NCBI GenBank assembly: GCA_027475525.1
Contig: JAMWFC010000060.1
Coordinates: 124,001 to 188,000 of the forward strand
From: Macrolepiota albuminosa
Taxonomy: Eukaryota > Basidiomycota > Agaricomycetes > Agaricales > Agaricaceae
Length of the DNA: 64,000 bases
Direction: 5' to 3'
In this document: positions 43,627 to 56,400 of the stretch, in pieces
Position numbering within the stretch: the stretch's first letter is position 1
How the letters are laid out: each line of letters starts with the position of its first letter
Notes under the pieces: model-generated
Databases searched by the model: none
What the model saw: only the letters and a program-made list of their open reading frames with translations
Told to the model about the DNA's origin: nothing
Program-made: the position numbers and the translations under genes

Positions 43627-44578
43627 TCACACTAGTATCCCCGACTCCTTCCACCGTTCCCACAGCAATCCCACTCCTACAGGCGCATTAGGGTCACCTC
43701 TGATGTCCTTCACATCCAGCAATTCATACTCGCGTCCAAAAGCCAAAAAGTGTGCGAAGAGGGAGTTGAAGTGTGGCTCGGCACGGAGATGGAGAAGATG
43801 ATGGAAATGTGCATGGTATATGTGCGCGAAGACGCGTAAGAGTTGACGGTATATGTGTTTGACTGTTGAAGGGAATGCAGGATTGAAGGGCTGATCTATA
43901 TATCATGTGAGCAAGTGCTTGGATGGCTAGAAGAACAGAGATGTACTGGACTTCGTTGGGAAGACGTTTTCGTCTTCAAGGAGCTTTTGTACCGATGATA
44001 GCACGGTATCAATGTAGGTTGGTGCAGGGAGTATTATCTGCTTGCCACCCGGATTCGCCCAGACGTAGTTCAGTCTATAGATAACGAAAGTAAGCATAAT
44101 ATTAGCTGATCAAAGGACTGATCACGGACGTCGCACCCCCAGACATAGTCGGGCAATTATGTTGCGTACAAACCTCTGTGAGCACTCCGTAGAATTCATT
44201 GAGATTGGTATAAAAGTCAAATACTGCATGGACTTGTAATAAAAAAGACTCGAATGACACTTTGACATAGGAACGTACTATTAACAGCTACCCACTCCGT
44301 GATGTCGACATATTTGGGTAACATGACGATCGTCTTGAAATTTCCCTTCACGAGTGCAGCTTCTGCGAAGGGGCTCGATAGATAGAGAGGTTTCGCGCTG
44401 ACAGGAGAAGGTGGTTCGGGCGAAGTTCCTAGGAGGGAATCTTTTCGCGGAGGAGCGTTGGGGTTGCGCGTCGGAGTTGGTGATCTCTTACGAGGAACCC
44501 GATTCCGTCTGGAATTGACAAGTCAGATCGGAGCAACTCGGTGAAGTAGTACACAAGACCGAACCCGAAGAAAGACAT
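43627..44578 (-). CDS. MOB1-family kinase activator
   Basis: Five exons join in frame: 44578-44553, 44508-44279, 44223-44130, 44074-43947 and 43895-43627, giving 248 residues. The Mob1/phocein fold is recognised from LVKGNFKTIVMLPKYVD, FYTNLNEFYGVL, LPAPTYIDTVLS and PSTVKHIYRQLLRVFAHIYHAHF. The zinc ligands C-x4-C (VCTQHNCPTM) and the paired His of the AHIYHAH segment are present. The N-terminal 60 residues are Pro/Arg/Ser-rich. MOB proteins activate NDR/LATS kinases in mitotic exit and morphogenesis. The C-terminus departs from the usual MOB1 ending. It is divergent from the LIM gene, with 158 bp between start codons. Confidence 0.88.
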
Positions 44579-44736
44579 TGGAATTTCAGAAAACCTGGTG
44601 AAATCGCGAGTATCTGGAGTATAGCAACCTGATCATGATGTGGCTAAAAAAGGAACTGACTCAGTCACGTGATAAGGTGTGCGATCGCGTTCTCGATCTT
44701 CTTGATCTGAGCAGTTGCCGCCTGAGCACTGCGAGG

Positions 44737-47700
44737 ATGGCCAACTACTACCAGCAGCCTCAGTACTACCAGCCCCAGAACATATACCAGCAGCTTGGTG
44801 CACCCCAACCACAACAAGGAGGCTCTCAGATTCAGCAGCGATTAGCACTCGTTCAGACTCAACGCCAACAACAAAACCTGACATTGGTACAGCGGCGCTC
44901 ACAGAGCTTGCAGCAACAGCCAGCACAGTCTGGTACTGTCTTTCAGCAGCAGGTAGCTAGTCCTGGGCAATTGCAGATTCAGCAACGGCCCCAGACTGTA
45001 CACCCAATTGGGCAACAATTGGTGCATTACCAACAGCCTCCGCAACCACAGCAGGTGCAAGTGCCTACAGCTCAGTATTCCTACCCAGATGGTATACAAC
45101 AGACTCCCTTCGCTCCATGGGTAAGCACTCAGCAGCCTGGAGTAACACTAGCGCCTACACAGTCTCAACGAAGACCACTTCCTCAACCTAGGCCGGGTTC
45201 TACATCTCCTACGCGCTCAAGACCATTACCTGCACCCACTCCTGGACCCTCTTCCGGAAAATCTGACTCGAATATAACTAATAAAATACCAACATGGTCA
45301 CAACCACAGAGTCTTGCAAAGTCTTCTGCCAGCAGTGCAGAATTACCTAAACGTGGTCGGGCGAGCCCACCAAAGTTTTCTATTGCCCCCATCTCCTTTT
45401 CAAATCTTGGAACACCCACTTATTCATCCCCATCATCACCTTCCTCTGTCTCTTCCCTTTCAGCAGACTCGGTTTCTGGTTCACCTGTTCGTGGATCGCC
45501 TGTCCGTGCTGCCACTGACCCTACTGGTATCAATTATAGAGCAGAATCTCGAGCCAGTACTGGTGCATTTGCATCTTCTTCGTTGTCAAGGCCTAAATCC
45601 GGCTTTGCCGGTATTGAACCTACAACAGTACCGAAGGCACTTATTCCAGGCGGGAAGATGCTTCCTGCATGGAAACGCACGCTTCCTGACGTACTTCCTC
45701 CACTGTTACCAACGCCTCCACCAAATCCTAATGAACAGCAGGCTCAACTCCACCGTCAACCCCAGCTACCACAGGCCCGCCAACAACCACAACAACCTCC
45801 TCAACAATCACCGCCCAAACAATTCAACCTTTCGAGCCAGCAGCCTGCCAGATCTCAACAGCAGCATCAGACACAACATCCGATCCAACCCGCCCCTCCC
45901 CCACCTATTCCTTCTCACTCGAAGCCGACGCAAAAACCCTCATCAACTGTAACTCGACCTCAATGGACATATCGTACCGAGCAGACTGTCAGTGAACAAA
46001 AAGACGAAAGTGAAGAGGATGAGGATGACGGAGACGAAGAGGAAGAGGATGACGAGGAAGGAGAGGATGAACAATACTACTCGGAATCAGAGGCTGAATC
46101 TACCAGATCGAGTGAGAAAGCTCCCCCGAGCCCCAATTACGGCATTCTGGATCTTCCTTCACGAAATACTGCTTCGAATGCTTTTCCGCATCCTGGTAAG
46201 ATGCCACAGCCGCCCGCTATGGTTGAGAGTGGTGGCTCTAGATCGATAACCTCTTCCTCCGGTTCAGGCTCCGGATTTGGTTCGGGTTCTGGTTTCCAGG
46301 TGGGCTGGTCTAAACAGGCGGTTAATGCACAAAGCATGACAATGCGGCTCGCAACGTCTGGCAGCGACAGCGGCTCCGAGTCTGCAGTTGGCCTTCCACG
46401 TCCACCGATGATGGGGATGGGAGGTCCGAGCCCTTCAACACCGACAAAACGGAGCCACGGTTCGAATCTGGACGACACTCCTCGTTCAACTTTCGTCTCA
46501 CAGCGCACCCACAGGAAAAGTTCGTCGTCAGCACAGTCATCTGCTTCATACGTGCCGCAGACTCCAGGGAAGCGGGCGCTGCCAATGCCAGGTGGTCAAT
46601 CAGAGACGACACCGACCCAGTCATCTCAACGGAGGCCGCAATCACAAATATATAACTCAACTGCTCGACAACAACCTCCCGCCATGGGTACTCGACTACA
46701 GTCTCAAAGTTACCACGTACCTCTTAAACAGGAGGACGGAAGCGCGACTGGTTCTCGGGGTTTGCAACGTTCACAGTCATTTGGGCGTGGGCGTGAGCTC
46801 CCAAAGACACCAGGTAAAGACCACCAGCAGCAGCCACGTGAGCCTGGACCTCAACCTCAACAACCTCAGCGGTCTCATTCGCAGCCTCGGCCAAACCAGA
46901 AGTTCGGCCCAACCATCCGTAATATCTCTATTGAGTCTCCGGCGCCTAGGGGCGGCCGTGACCGCAGAGCGAACATTGGGCGAATGGAAAGCGAGAGCGA
47001 GGGTGAGAGTGAACGTGGACATGAACAGGAGCATGTGGTGCACTCACCTGTACCTGTGCCTTTAATCAATATCCATCCTGAGGGAGAGGAGGAGGAGGAG
47101 GAAGGACCTAGGATCAACATCCAGGAAGTGAGCTTTCCTCTGACGACTGTCCAGGGAGTTCCACAAATCAGTGTCCAGGAGGTTCCACAGATAAATGTCC
47201 AAGGTGTTCCACAGATCAACGTCCAGGAGGTCCCACAGATCAACGTTCAGGGAGTCCCGCAGATCAACGTCCAGGACGTACCACAAATCAATGTTTCCAA
47301 CGTTCCGCAAATGAATGTACGCGATGCCGGGGAGAAACCACAACAAGGTTCCCAGGTAAAAGTGTACGAAGTGCCCGGAATTAGTGTTTCTGGGTCCGGA
47401 GGCGGCCGTGAGTCTACGCACAGCTCAAACTCGGGTTTGGGCTCGGGTCCGCAAACTGTTACGCGCCCGGGAGGTTTGAGGTGTGGTGGGTGTGGTGAGG
47501 GCATCGTGGGGCGTATTGTGAATGCGATGAGGCAGCGCTGGCATCCCGGGTGCTTCCGCTGTACGGTGTGTAGTGAGTTGCTGGAGCATGTCAGTTCGTA
47601 CGAGTGGGAAGGAAAGGCGTATTGTCATCTGGACTACCATGAGGTACGCTCCCATCCCCGTGATAATATGGTTTCACTGATTATGATTGTTTTCTTCTGT

Positions 47701-48298
47701 TAGAATTTCGCTCCAAAGTGTTACTCCTGTAAAACTCCTATTTATGAGGAACGGTTCATCAGCCTGGATGATCCTGCACTTGGGAAGCGCGCTTATCACG
47801 AGCAGCATTTCTTCTGCGCCGAATGTGGAGATCCTTTCCTCGCGCCTTCAATTGATCATCCGACATCTCGAACTAGTGCGTTCTTCCTCATCTAGTAGCA
47901 CTATACCGATATAACTATTTATGTATGTCTAGGTGAACTGACAGTAACCGGGGATGGTGACTTTGCATCCGACGATGTTGGGTTCACCGTATATCGCGGG
48001 CATCCATACTGCGAAGCATGCCATGTGCGTCTGCGACTACCAAAGTGCAAGCGATGTAAACGCAGCATTCGCGACCATGACCAAGCCGTTGAGGCGCTCG
48101 GGGGCAAGTGGTGTTGGTCGTGTTTTGTGTGCAAGGTTTGCGCCTTTTTGATCTATCAGGGTAAAAAACTATTGGCTAACTTCTCTGCAGGGATGTCAAC
48201 GGCCATTTGATAACCCTTCATTCTTTGAGAGAGAGGGCGAACCATACTGCGAGAATTGCTTTAGCGTCATCTTGAGAAATGACCTGTACATATCATAG
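44737..48298 (+). CDS. Three-LIM-domain protein with long disordered N-terminus (paxillin-like)
   Basis: Exons 44737-47643, 47704-47875, 47933-48135 and 48191-48298 join in frame to give 1129 residues. About 800 residues are Gln/Pro/Ser-rich, with an acidic run near residues 415-440. A tandem 8-residue repeat (VPQINVQx) follows at about residues 800-865. Three LIM zinc fingers end the protein: CGGCGEGIVGRIV...C..C..H...C (LIM1), CYSCKTPIYEERF... (LIM2) and CKRCKRSIRDHDQ... (LIM3), each with the expected C/H ligands. LIM arrays bind proteins at actin, cell-wall or septation sites. The layout resembles fungal paxillin-like Pxl1, but that is inference. The frame is open upstream to 44635; ATG 44737 (GCGAGGATGG context) is preferred. 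Confidence 0.85.
47137..47330 (+). repeat. 24-bp coding minisatellite (VPQINVQx repeat)
   Basis: About seven copies of an 8-codon unit (VPQINVQ followed by G, E or D) run in frame inside the LIM gene. The last copies are degenerate (NVSN, MNVRD). Substitutions between units are mostly at third codon positions. Confidence 0.85.
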
Positions 48299-48642
48299 CT
48301 ATCAACGTTGAAAAAGATACTGTATCGTGCTCACAACACTTGTGTATTTATTTACCTTTCTCTGAACCGTGCAATAGTGATTGTGTGATTGTGGAGTTTA
48401 AACAAGGTGCTTCAGAGTCATACATAGAACAACGCGCTGGGTGCCCGTAACAATCTGTTTTTTTTCGCTCAATCTGATCTTCCCATTTATCTTTGCTGCC
48501 AGAAGTGAATGATGGATTACTGGATAAATAACAACTTGAAAGAATGCTGACAGAGCATCTATTGCGAGGTTCGGAGGTAGTGAATAATGAAAACGTCATA
48601 AAGTCATAGTACAATCCGTGGGTCTTCCGTCTGGCATTCCCT

Positions 48643-48796
48643 CAGATGCTGTCCTATTCTAAGGCCTCAAGTGCGCAATACCCTCCCGGAAGATATCTCA
48701 TCACTACCACGGCATTGAGCAGATGCTGTCCTATTCTAAGGCCTCAAGTGCGCAATACCCTCCCGGAAGATATCTCATCACTACCACGGCATTGAG
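48643..48796. repeat. Perfect 77-bp tandem duplication
   Basis: Bases 48643-48719 are repeated exactly at 48720-48796. It lies between the LIM gene and the 3' end of RLI1 and touches no exon. It has the same period as the copies at 598 and 15728. Confidence 0.95.
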
Positions 48797-48861
48797 CTCA
48801 TACAGCTTCTCATACATCTCTCATCCAACCGCAGTTATAACATATACAAGAAATTCGGAAT

Positions 48862-51193
48862 CTACTCCTCAAGGAAGAAGTAGTTGCCAGTGGCTGATAG
48901 ACAAGATTGTCAGTTTCAATTGTACTGATCAAAAACAAGGCCTTACTCTTTTGCTCCCTATCCTTGACACTGTTGAGCTTGTTAACTCTTGGCCGGAAGT
49001 TGGTAGGGTCACGTCGGAACGTGATCTCAAGGGAAGCCAAGAACCTGTTCATTCCAGAAAGCAAGGTCTGAGGTCTAGGAAGAACGTCAAATGTAGCCAA
49101 TATCGTGTGTGTAATGGACATAACGACATACGGAGTTGCTGTGGCTGCAATAGCAGGTTTTCCCTCGAAGACAATCACACGATCAGCGAGATACGTTGCC
49201 ATAATGAAATCGTGCTCAATGACAAAAGCGGTCTTTTTCGCATGGAGTATAAACCTATGGACAGGTTATAAAATATTACGAAAGACAGTAAGTTGTCATA
49301 CCGCTTAATGACCTTGCTGGCGATGATACGTTGCTCTGAATCAAGGAAACTAGAAGGTTCGTCGAGTAGATACACAGAGACATTGGGTTTTCCTAAGGCA
49401 TTCTTTCATTGTGCAAAGAGGTCAAATGGGCAACTGTAATACCTAGTGCAAGGACGATAGCCACACGTTGCAGTTCTCCTCCAGATAGAGTCTTGACTTC
49501 TTGGTCCATGATGTTGTCTAGATTCATAGGCTTGAGAACATCGGTCTGGAATTGCGGATGCATGAACGCAGCCTTGATCTGCTTGAGAAGCAACATGCGA
49601 ACAGTGCCTGGGAACTTGGGTGAGATAGTTTGGGGTTTCAGTGACACTGAAAGAGTCTGCTTGTCCGTCTCGACATCAGGTGTGTCACCTGCGAGAAGGC
49701 GTACAAAGGTAGTCTTTCCGGTTCCGTTCTCACCCAGCATAACGATGATCTCGGAGTCGGTAAAGCTTCCAGCCTCAACGGTGAGCTTGAAGTCGCCTAG
49801 AGTCTTGGTCATTGCAGGGTAGGTGTAATGTCTTGTTTTGTCAATGATAATTTCCTCGGCAGTCTCGACCATCTTAAAAGAGAGCGATTCCTCACGGAAC
49901 CTTAGATTTTCCGTGGGGATGAAACCATCCAGGAAGATGTTAATACCTGAAAGGAGATTAGCATGCAGGGCAGATCAAAAAAAAATTAGATTCGACTCCA
50001 CCTTCCCGGACGGAGTACGGCATGGTCACAACACCATACATCGAAGGCTTTCCGTAAAGACAGCAAATGAAGTCGGATAGATAGTCAAGCACTGACAAAT
50101 CGTGCTCGACAGCTACAACATAGCTATCAGGAGTCAGTAGTGACCGGATGACTTCAGCAGCCTTCAATCTTTGTTTGATATCCAGATAACTGGAAGGCTC
50201 GTCGAACATGTAGCTTTCAAGACGTCAGAGGCAAAAAAATGAAACGAAAGAAATGATCGACCAACACATCTGCATGCTGGATGCACGTCATCGCAATGGC
50301 AAATCGCTGAAGCTCCCCACCAGACAATTGGCTAACCTCTCGATCCAAGACATTGTTCAGCTCCAGGACGTCACACATTTCCTGCTTGTTATCACGTTCG
50401 AGCTTGGAGTCTAGCATTTGTGAGACAGTCATCTTTCCCTTAATCGCACGGGGGATATGGTCAACATATTGCGGCTTAATGAGGGCCTTCAAGTTGTCCT
50501 CTAAAACTTTTGTAAAATAGTTTTGAAGTTCGGAGCCACGGAAGTATTTCAAGATCTCTTGCCAATCTGGTGGGTCCTGCAGGAACGTCGATGAGCCAAG
50601 ATATAATCAGTGATAATGCAAACTCACGTCATAGCGACCGAGATTTGGCTTCTGCTTTCCTGCTAAAATCTTCAAAGCAGTACTCTTCCCAATACCGTTG
50701 GTTCCTACGAGACCAAGAACTTGGCCCGGACGAGGTGTAGGAAGACGATGTAGTTTAAAGGAATTCGCAGTATATCGATGCGTGACTTCGGACTCCAGAT
50801 TCGTTGGTAGGTTGATGATAGCGATGGCTTCGAATGGGCATCTGGATTGTTGAACTTGAGCAGATGATATAAAAGTTTGATAAATTAGGTTCACTTCTTT
50901 ACACAGATACCACATCCAATGCACAGAAATTCGGAGATGAATGATATCTTGTCTGTCGGTTTTACCTCGATACATAATTTCCCTATCGATCATCCTTTAA
51001 ATATTGAGAATCATGGAACCAAGCGAAAAAAACAAACCCATTTTTACGACAGGACATGACTGGGCTCACGATTAGTCCATATATCGGCTGAACTGATCCT
51101 CTCGTGTCGTACCTTCTTGCATTCCTGCGCACATCGCTTCGGTTTACACCTGTTTGCATCGACAATGGCTATACGAGTAATCTTGTCCGCCAT
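48862..51193 (-). CDS. RLI1: Rli1/ABCE1 ribosome-recycling ATPase
   Basis: Eleven exons join in frame: 51193-51113, 51059-51038, 50982-50895, 50841-50628, 50576-50266, 50213-50002, 49946-49443, 49392-49302, 49254-49132, 49074-48947 and 48893-48862, giving 601 residues, the normal size. The N-terminus holds the two [4Fe-4S] cysteine sets ([27 protein letters not shown]). Two ABC ATPase modules follow with Walker [10 protein letters not shown] and GENGTGKTT, signature LSGGELQR in each, and Walker [11 protein letters not shown] and [10 protein letters not shown]. The protein splits ribosomes after termination and is essential in eukaryotes. Intron 9 interrupts the last domain and must be removed to keep the conserved end (TGNYFFLEE). 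It is divergent from the parvulin gene, with 173 bp between starts. Confidence 0.97.
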
Positions 51194-51366
51194 TGTTCGT
51201 TGACGGAGGGAAGGGAAGCAGAAACTGTTTAATTGTACTGAGCAGGCCGAAAACTTTTGAAGGTTTCATCAGCCCTTCGTGTGATGGTGCGATCATGTGA
51301 TTTGTGATCAATCGGACAAGTATCATTGGTTGTGCGGCATTCAACACTTGTCGGACACAGACCGCC

Positions 51367-51948
51367 ATGGGCAAGAAAGGTGCCAATAGTGACAACAAGA
51401 AAGCCTCAGAAAAAAAAGGAAAGGCAGTAGAAGACGCAGGTGAAAGTACGGCGAAGGTGCCCGTGCTTCATGCCCTGTCTCATTCTATGTGCAATTGACA
51501 CCAGTTCAATGGAAAGGGTAGTAAAGGCACCCTCAAAGCTGCAACCGCTGTCAATGTCCGTCATATCCTTTGTGAGAAATACTCAAAGGCGACAGAGGCC
51601 CTCCAAAAGATACAAGTTCGACGCTTTTTTTTTGATGCAAAACATACCAACTGATCGATATATATCTGCTCAGGAGGGCCAGGCGTTCAACAAAGTCGCC
51701 CAAGAATACTCAGAAGATAAGGCAAAAGGTGAGTCGCAAACCCATCTCACTGATGTTACAACGTTCAATATAAGCGCCCATGTGTAGCTGGAGGAAGTCT
51801 GGGATGGATGGTCAGAGGGAGCATGGTGGGTCCCTTCCAGGAAGCCGCTTTTGCACTTACACCATCTACGGTCGACAAACCTATTGTTTCGTCTCTTGTC
51901 AAGACTAATTTTGGTTATCATATCATCATGGTGGAGGGTCGCCGATGA
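51367..51948 (+). CDS. PIN4: Par14-type parvulin peptidyl-prolyl isomerase
   Basis: Exons 51367-51456, 51505-51615, 51674-51728 and 51788-51948 join in frame to give 138 residues. The basic, glycine-containing N-terminus ([12 protein letters not shown]) is typical of Par14/PIN4. The parvulin fold follows: [55 protein letters not shown] and [13 protein letters not shown]. The lack of a WW domain separates it from Pin1. In animals the protein associates with pre-ribosomes, and pairing with RLI1 in a divergent arrangement would fit co-expression of ribosome-related genes; that link is inference. Confidence 0.93.
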
Positions 51949-52652
51949 CAATCCACGGGTGCCTGCTCTCATAGTCTAACCTGTTGAAAATTACATCAAA
52001 TTATGCGTCAATTCTGGAAAGGGCCGGACCGATTCGTCGTTTTTGCGAGTCATCAATGACAACATATAGGTCACACTCAACATCACTTCAGTCCGCTCGA
52101 TACAGTCACTTGCATTGAATCGTGTGTTCGATCATCACGAGGATATATTGCATAATTGCATAGTGAAAATGCGTTCGTGAGATATCATGTTTCACACATT
52201 CTTCGCATTGTTTCTCATTAAATATGGGGATGGTGTGCTGGACTCGGCGAATGACTCTCCTCTCATAGTAGTTGGATTGGTTGAAAGAACATGCAGATGT
52301 TTCTGGAACCCTGGGTGAACCCTATGCTGGGACTCGGATGGAATTGTGGGATGCGGCCGACTCTCTGCTTTACCATAATCCTTTGTGAAACTTCCTGTCC
52401 ATGATATCTCTTTCAATCCCACTTAAATCAGATTCTTCCATCGTTGTAGATGTATGAATGAAAGGACAGTTCGAGTAGTGAAAGCTTAATACTCCAAAAA
52501 AGAAACACTTGCTAATTATCGACTATCTATTGACTAATCCTTGAACAACATAAATTATGTTGAATGCAACCCCAAAATAGATTGGCGCGACGTAGCTGCT
52601 TTACTTACCCTCCCACCACTCCCTAGCTGCGAGGTGGCATAAATCTGATAAA

Positions 52653-52770
52653 CCGGGTTTGGGACAGGCTAGTCAGCCCTCCTGAGCTACCCGGTCCTAC
52701 CCGCTACAAATAGTGTGTTCTAAGAAACCGGGCGTGAGGATGGCTATACAGCCTCTCACAAGGTGCCCGG
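52653..52770. repeat. Two related stem-loops with compensatory base changes
   Basis: Unit 1 (52653-52694) has outer arms CCGGGT/ACCCGG and inner arms GGCT/AGCC. Unit 2 (52728-52770) has outer arms CCGGGC/GCCCGG, a middle stem GTGAG/CTCAC and the same inner GGCT/AGCC. Both keep the architecture, and the outer stem changes T-A to C-G. Confidence 0.65.
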
Positions 52771-52838
52771 CATATAAGAACTTACCAGTGGCCCGACCAT
52801 TGGCCTCCTCTTTCTCCACGTATTCTCCGGGTAAGGCT

Positions 52839-52942
52839 GATGATCGTCGGTGATAATGTGAACATAAATTGTGCACTGTCCGTCTCATATGATGATCATC
52901 GGTGATAATGTGAACATAAATTGTGCACTGTCCGTCTCATAA
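52839..52942. repeat. 52-bp tandem duplication, nearly perfect
   Basis: Bases 52839-52890 recur at 52891-52942 with a G/A change (CGTC versus CATC) and a difference in the last base. Unlike the 77-bp copies it carries mismatches, so it looks biological. Confidence 0.85.
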
Positions 52943-53443
52943 ACCAGTTGCTATTAAATCGAAAAATTCGTTAGAAACGGGGACTGGAGAGTCAATCACC
53001 TCTATCTCAAGTCATGGTCAGGTATATCATTGTTGCGATAGTTTGTTATAGGCTCAATGCATTTTTTTTATGGACGGATGTATTCTCAGGCTTTTTCGCC
53101 AACCGTATCGTCTGTGCGGGGTATATTTGATCTCAGAGTCTATTCATCCTGACGGTGGAGACCATGATATAGTTTAAATGTTGTAATATGTATCTCTGAT
53201 CACCTCACGGTCACTTTTAAAGCGTGTCAGATTCTCGGAGCCAAGCAAATTATTCTCTGGTATAAGTATTTCGAGATCTCAATAAGAAGGTTGACCCTCG
53301 TCTGATGTAATGTATACGGATACACATAAATCGTTTGCTCATCGTTGATATACGGTGCTGCTGGTCTAATGATGATACGTAACTGGCAAAAATGCCTAAA
53401 AATTGTTAATATTATATAGCGACGTATTAATGTATTATGATAA

Positions 53444-56400
53444 TCATGATTCCAATGGATAATGATAAGGAGGTTGGCCAGGCTGCGACAAAACAGGATA
53501 AGGACTATCTCGTGTCCGCATCGGTATAGTCATACGGCGGCTAGGATCTGCCAACGAATATGAGAGCCGGTAAGGATCATACTGGGGATAAGGAGGAGCA
53601 GTATAAGGAGGGTAAGTATATGAAACAGGTGGTGCGTAAGCAGGAGTGGGCATTGGGTGAGGATGAGGCGGATAATAAGAGGTCGGACGATGGTTTATGG
53701 AGTAGTAACCCCGGACATGACTAGTGGGAAGCGGTGGCGAGAGCGGGCGGGAAGGGGGAGGTTCTGGATAACGAGGAGCAGGTACACCGTTAACCTGAGG
53801 GGGGTTCGGGGATGTCATCAGGTGAGGAGCCTCTATAGCAGACGTTTCGGCTACGGTAGGTGTAGGCACTTCCGGTAGATCATCGGACGCATCTGGTGTT
53901 GGTGAACGTTGGGGCGCGCCAGCTACAATCTTCTCGAGATCAAGCTCATCACAATTCGCTTTGTAATAATTGCTGACTTGGCTACTGGTCTTATTCGGCA
54001 TCGAGGCTGCAATGCGCTTGAAATCATCGCCGTGTTGGGCGAGAAGGGTGAGGAAAATACCTGATAAATGTTAATAAGAAGAAACAAACGGAATGGCTGG
54101 TACACGTGCTCTTATCTTCATCAGACCACTGATTGGCACTGCCTCCTGACTTGCGACGACTGGCCAATTCTGGAAGCTCGACGATCTTCATTTCGGTGTC
54201 CCCGGACTCAAATCCAATTGTTGCTGCTGATTTGTTAGCTCTTCGACCTCCCCTTTTCACTCGTTTCAGAGGTCGCTCAGAAGTTTCTTCCTAAGAGCCA
54301 TTATCAGCCACAAACTATGTGATTGACACATGTACTTACAGTCATTTCTTCTTCCCCATCCTCGAGGCTAACAGACACAGTACGACTCAGTGGGGCAGCT
54401 GCACTGCGCCGACCGCCTCGTCGACGAGACTCAGGTTCTGGAGTGGGGGTTGCTGAACCCGCAGAAGGAGTCAATTCTAACTGACTTCGGCGGCGGGAGT
54501 TGAGAGCTTTCTTAATTTCCCTGGATTCAGGCGGGAATATCGGTTTCCTACCTCTGCTCGGACGTCCTGATGATCGGGGAGAACCAAATTCTCCAAGCAC
54601 CTCCGCATCGTGCTGCCTAATATCAGCAAGCAATGCATTACCTTTCTTCTTCCCAGTACGGCCACGCTTACGCTTATTGGGGGCGTACTGTGAGATGACT
54701 TTACGAAAGTCAATGACTTTCTTCTTGTGAAGATAGTAGTAGTCGACACATTGTGCTGCGGTCTTGTTGGGTAAGTGCTCGGCGATCATTCCAAATTGTT
54801 TAGGATGTGCGGCGAACTTGTCTAGGAAAATCTTTTTCTCCTCTTCAGTCCAATCGTGGATACCAGTATGTGGTCCATAATATTCAGCAGCATCTTTAAC
54901 GCTGTGGTTAGTGTCGTCGTACGCGTAGTGAACCTTTCCAAGTGTAACAGATATCATGTCAGGTATAGTCGCAAGATTGCGGAGGGAAAGGTGATTAGGA
55001 TCCGTCGCTTCGTCATTACCCAAGCTAGCGATGATTTGCTCCATTTCTAGATCTGATCGCACAGCGTCCCCAAGATTGGCGGTGGAACGCCTGGTCGTCC
55101 GACCAGTCGGCTGCACGATCTCGGGCTCTGAGACAGCAGCTTTATTTTGCTCATCAAGAGCAGCACAATGAGCAAGCCAGCGCTCATGAAGTAAGAGATA
55201 CTCTTGTCTAAGGCGCTGGACCTTCTCTGTTAGAGCATTCTGGCGTTCCTCAAACCGTTCCACAAGAGAGCTTCTAATCATCGCAAATTTCTCCAACCTT
55301 TTCACAAGGCCCGAACCACTTGACACTTCCTTGATAATTTGTTCAGAAGTACTAAAAGGCACGTCCTGGTGGCTCAGAGCTGCAAGTGCCTGATCAGTCT
55401 TGAGGACAGGGTCAACGCGTTCATCTCTAGTTTGCCGATCACAAAGCAATCTTGTCATGACGACAATCCGAAGTGCATCTCTCATCGACGTCACCTCGGT
55501 TGGAATGCTTTCCAGAAGATATGGGGAAGGAGCACGCTCTGCATTCGGCGTAGGTTGGGGTGTAGGAAGAGGTGTGGGAAGGGAGACAACGTTGATATCT
55601 GTTCTGCGTGAATCGGCGGAAATAGGCTGAGAACGGTCCACCGCTGAATCTTTCTGATTTGTATCGGGTACCTTTCCTGTAGGGACCGCTGGTGATGAGT
55701 TGAGAGTTTCGATTTGTACATCTGAGGAATTTCGATCAACATAAACAGTACTCTCTTCTCGGCTCTCAGACTTGACAACAGCGGGCTGCAACCCAGTCAT
55801 CAGTGGATCAGAATTTGCAATACCATTGACTGCCGGTTGCGCTGTTGAACCTTTAGAAGGTAAGAATAACACATATGCAGTTTTTGTCGTCACGTACTAT
55901 TAGACGGCAAAGCTGAAGAAACCTGTTCTTCCACTCTTGATATAGTGAGTGATGAAGTTGTAGCCTCAACTCTGCACAAAGATGAATTAGGTGAAGGATC
56001 CCGATCGCGGATAGTCTTCACGCTAGTTTCCATCACGCTTTCAGCATCAAACTCGGCTGTTCCAGGGCTAGCGACAACTACAGAAGGTTCCATTTCGACA
56101 TCAGCAGATTGGAATACTGATTTTTCACTTTGGCGTATCTCTTCTTTAGCTGCTCGTACTGAGAGATATTCCTGAGCATCAGACGGCAGTGGCTTGGAAC
56201 GATGAGAAGAAGCTGCATCAGAACCTTGTGTCGAAGCAATAGAAGAGCGAGAATCTGATCTGGTCCAAGAACTCTTCTGAAGTGGCTGAGCAGAAGGCAA
56301 GGCTTTGCTAGACGTCACAGTCATTGTCGCAGATGTCTTACCAGAGATAGTAGTAGGTCGATCCCAACTATACTTTGCAGAAGAGACCTCCTTCATTGGA

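Larger units (their letters stand above)
51949..53443. other. Intergenic with structured repeat remnants
   Basis: No coding gene is recognised. The stretch contains two related stem-loops (52653-52694 and 52728-52770) and a 52-bp imperfect tandem duplication (52839-52942). The rest is AT-rich. Confidence 0.5.

Noticed and set aside
44635..44736. Upstream start (MMWLKKEL) for the LIM protein
   Set aside because: The 34 extra residues differ in composition from the Gln-rich start, and ATG 44737 has better context; an upstream intron is also possible. Not excluded.
47062..47504. Minus-strand frames rich in ICGTSWTL repeats
   Set aside because: They are the antisense of the VPQINVQ minisatellite in the LIM gene.
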